A stretch of DNA of 5,645 bases from Candidatus Acidiferrum typicum (GTDB taxonomy: Bacteria > Acidobacteriota > Terriglobia > Acidiferrales > UBA7541), in the NCBI GenBank assembly GCA_025463105.1, contig JAOAPW010000025.1, positions 1-5,645 on the forward strand. Reading direction: 5' to 3'. Of this stretch, positions 4,646 through 5,645 are shown one piece after another; position 1 is the stretch's first letter; every line of letters begins with the position of its first letter. The notes under the pieces were generated by a model. It was not told the origin of the DNA, made no database searches, and saw nothing but the letters and a program-made list of their open reading frames with translations. The translations under genes and the position numbers were made by a program.

Positions 4646-5645
4646 CTAAGACGGGAAGCACCGGCCGAAGGCCAGTAACAGACGCGGCGACCCTTTGATG
4701 CGAATCTTTCTGCGCACGAGCGCCCAGAACAGATTCGCTTCCTTACCCAGGAAGCGCAGCCACGTTTCACTGTCCGCAATAACTTGCAGACTTGCAACCC
4801 CTGCGTGGCCCTCCGATACTTGCAATGTCTTGTTTTGAATTACGACGGTGGCTTTCAGCTCTTCCCGTCCGGTAAATGTGAAGTGATGGGTCGCGTTCAT
4901 CCCTTCGGATCTGCCCCGTTGGTATAACAATGGCAGTCCAAAGAGGAAACCGCGAATTGAGCTTTGCGCGGCGGCAAGTCCATTACCCACCCGCTTGGTT
5001 TTTTTGTGCGGAAAACGCCGCGCTACATAGTCTTCGGGGTCGGAATTGGGGACCACGTAAATCGTTTCCGGCTTGTCCTGCAAAGGCTGGACCACATCCT
5101 CGAGAAAGCGCTTGCGATCGGTCAGGAACGGAGCGATGACGTCCTCACCCCGGGACAAACTGCCATGCAATAAGCAGCCTTATAGTTCGCCCCGAACGAC
5201 AGGCTTTGCCACATCGAGACGGTCTCGGCTCCGGTCACTTTTTCCCGGTACTCTCGGGCGCTGCCGCTGGCGGCAATCGTTTCCACCCAGTCGTTGAATC
5301 CGCCCATGAATTCCCGGTAGTTGTGCGTATAGCAGGCAGAAAAGTTGAAGTGGCCATCAGCTCCGATGGCCCCGGTCGGACACGCCGCGACGCACAGCTT
5401 GCATTCAAGGCACGGGTTGTAATCAAGAGGCCGGGAATGTGAGCTCACTTCGGCGTCCATCAGGACAGTTCCCAGAAGAACGAAGTTTCCGAACTTGGGA
5501 TGTATCACGTTGCGATGGATTCCCATGTGTCCCAGGCCGGCTGCGACGGCGACGGGCTTATGCGATATCACCCACATCTTTGCTCCCCACCGATCCGCTT
5601 CCATGGGGAAGCCGGCAGCCCCGCCATTCATGGCGCGAACGCCAG
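4646..5645 (-). pseudogene. QueG-like 4Fe-4S protein with probable SCP2-like C-terminal domain, frameshifted and 5'-truncated
   Basis: Two overlapping minus-strand frames read as one protein. The first enters from the window edge and stops at TGA (5122-5124). It carries AGLGHMGIHRNVIHPKFGNF, a QueG/COG1600-type segment, then the 4Fe-4S motif CLECKLCVAACP (about 5378-5413). A further Cys in FSACYTHNYREF and the CMAVCP motif (about 5152-5172) probably hold a second cluster. The second frame resumes with GEDVIAPFLTDRKRFL and ends at TAG (4646-4648). Its tail, from HHFTFTGREELKATVVIQN to SPRLLLAFGRCFPS, looks like an SCP2 lipid-binding-type domain. The junction is the CCCC run at 5148-5151, where one extra base would restore ...CPGGEDVIAPF. 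The break is either a real disabling mutation or a sequencing or assembly error. The intact family is an uncharacterised cytoplasmic iron-sulfur oxidoreductase-like protein, and no specific reaction is claimed. TTG at 5170 could in principle start the second part alone, but no Shine-Dalgarno is seen. Confidence 0.85.

Noticed and set aside
5149..5157. Programmed -1 frameshifting at the TGT CCC GGG G run
   Set aside because: The run is not in the X XXY YYZ phase, and a GGG-decoding tRNA slipping back would face CGG. A simple missing base explains the break better.

Overview
The window carries chromosomal genes of a free-living bacterium of moderate GC. The mix (a PEGA-domain secreted protein, an orphan exported cysteine-peptidase-like protein, and a ferredoxin/SCP2-like protein) together with a GC-rich palindromic intergenic element would fit an Acidobacteriota-type soil genome. 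That placement is an impression from gene content and is not proven by any marker gene here. There are no rRNA, tRNA, CRISPR, transposase or phage genes.

Layout. Plus strand: the 3' end of a carboxymuconolactone-decarboxylase (CMD) family gene (1-317), a 190-bp gap, then a 437-aa exported protein (509-1822) whose His-then-Cys motif order suggests a circularly permuted papain/NlpC-P60-like fold. A 242-bp convergent intergenic region follows, holding a compound palindromic element (1868-1960). Minus strand, read from right to left: the C-terminal part of a QueG-like 4Fe-4S protein with a probable SCP2-like tail (5645-4646), split by a one-base frameshift; a 440-bp stretch with only a weak small-ORF candidate; a secreted two-PEGA-domain protein (4205-3561) followed by a strong hairpin; a 44-aa lysine-rich protein with an excellent Shine-Dalgarno (3322-3188); and a zinc-dependent alcohol dehydrogenase of the AdhP-like adh_fam_2 type (3066-2065).

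The genes do not form an obvious shared pathway. The minus-strand genes are separated by gaps of 121 to over 400 bp, several with hairpins, so most are probably separate transcription units. The points most worth a second look are the frameshifted iron-sulfur gene, the unassigned permuted-papain-like exported protein, the compound palindrome, the 44-aa gene that length cut-offs would miss, and the Cys-to-Asp change in the dehydrogenase's structural-zinc loop. I found no convincing new multi-gene system.
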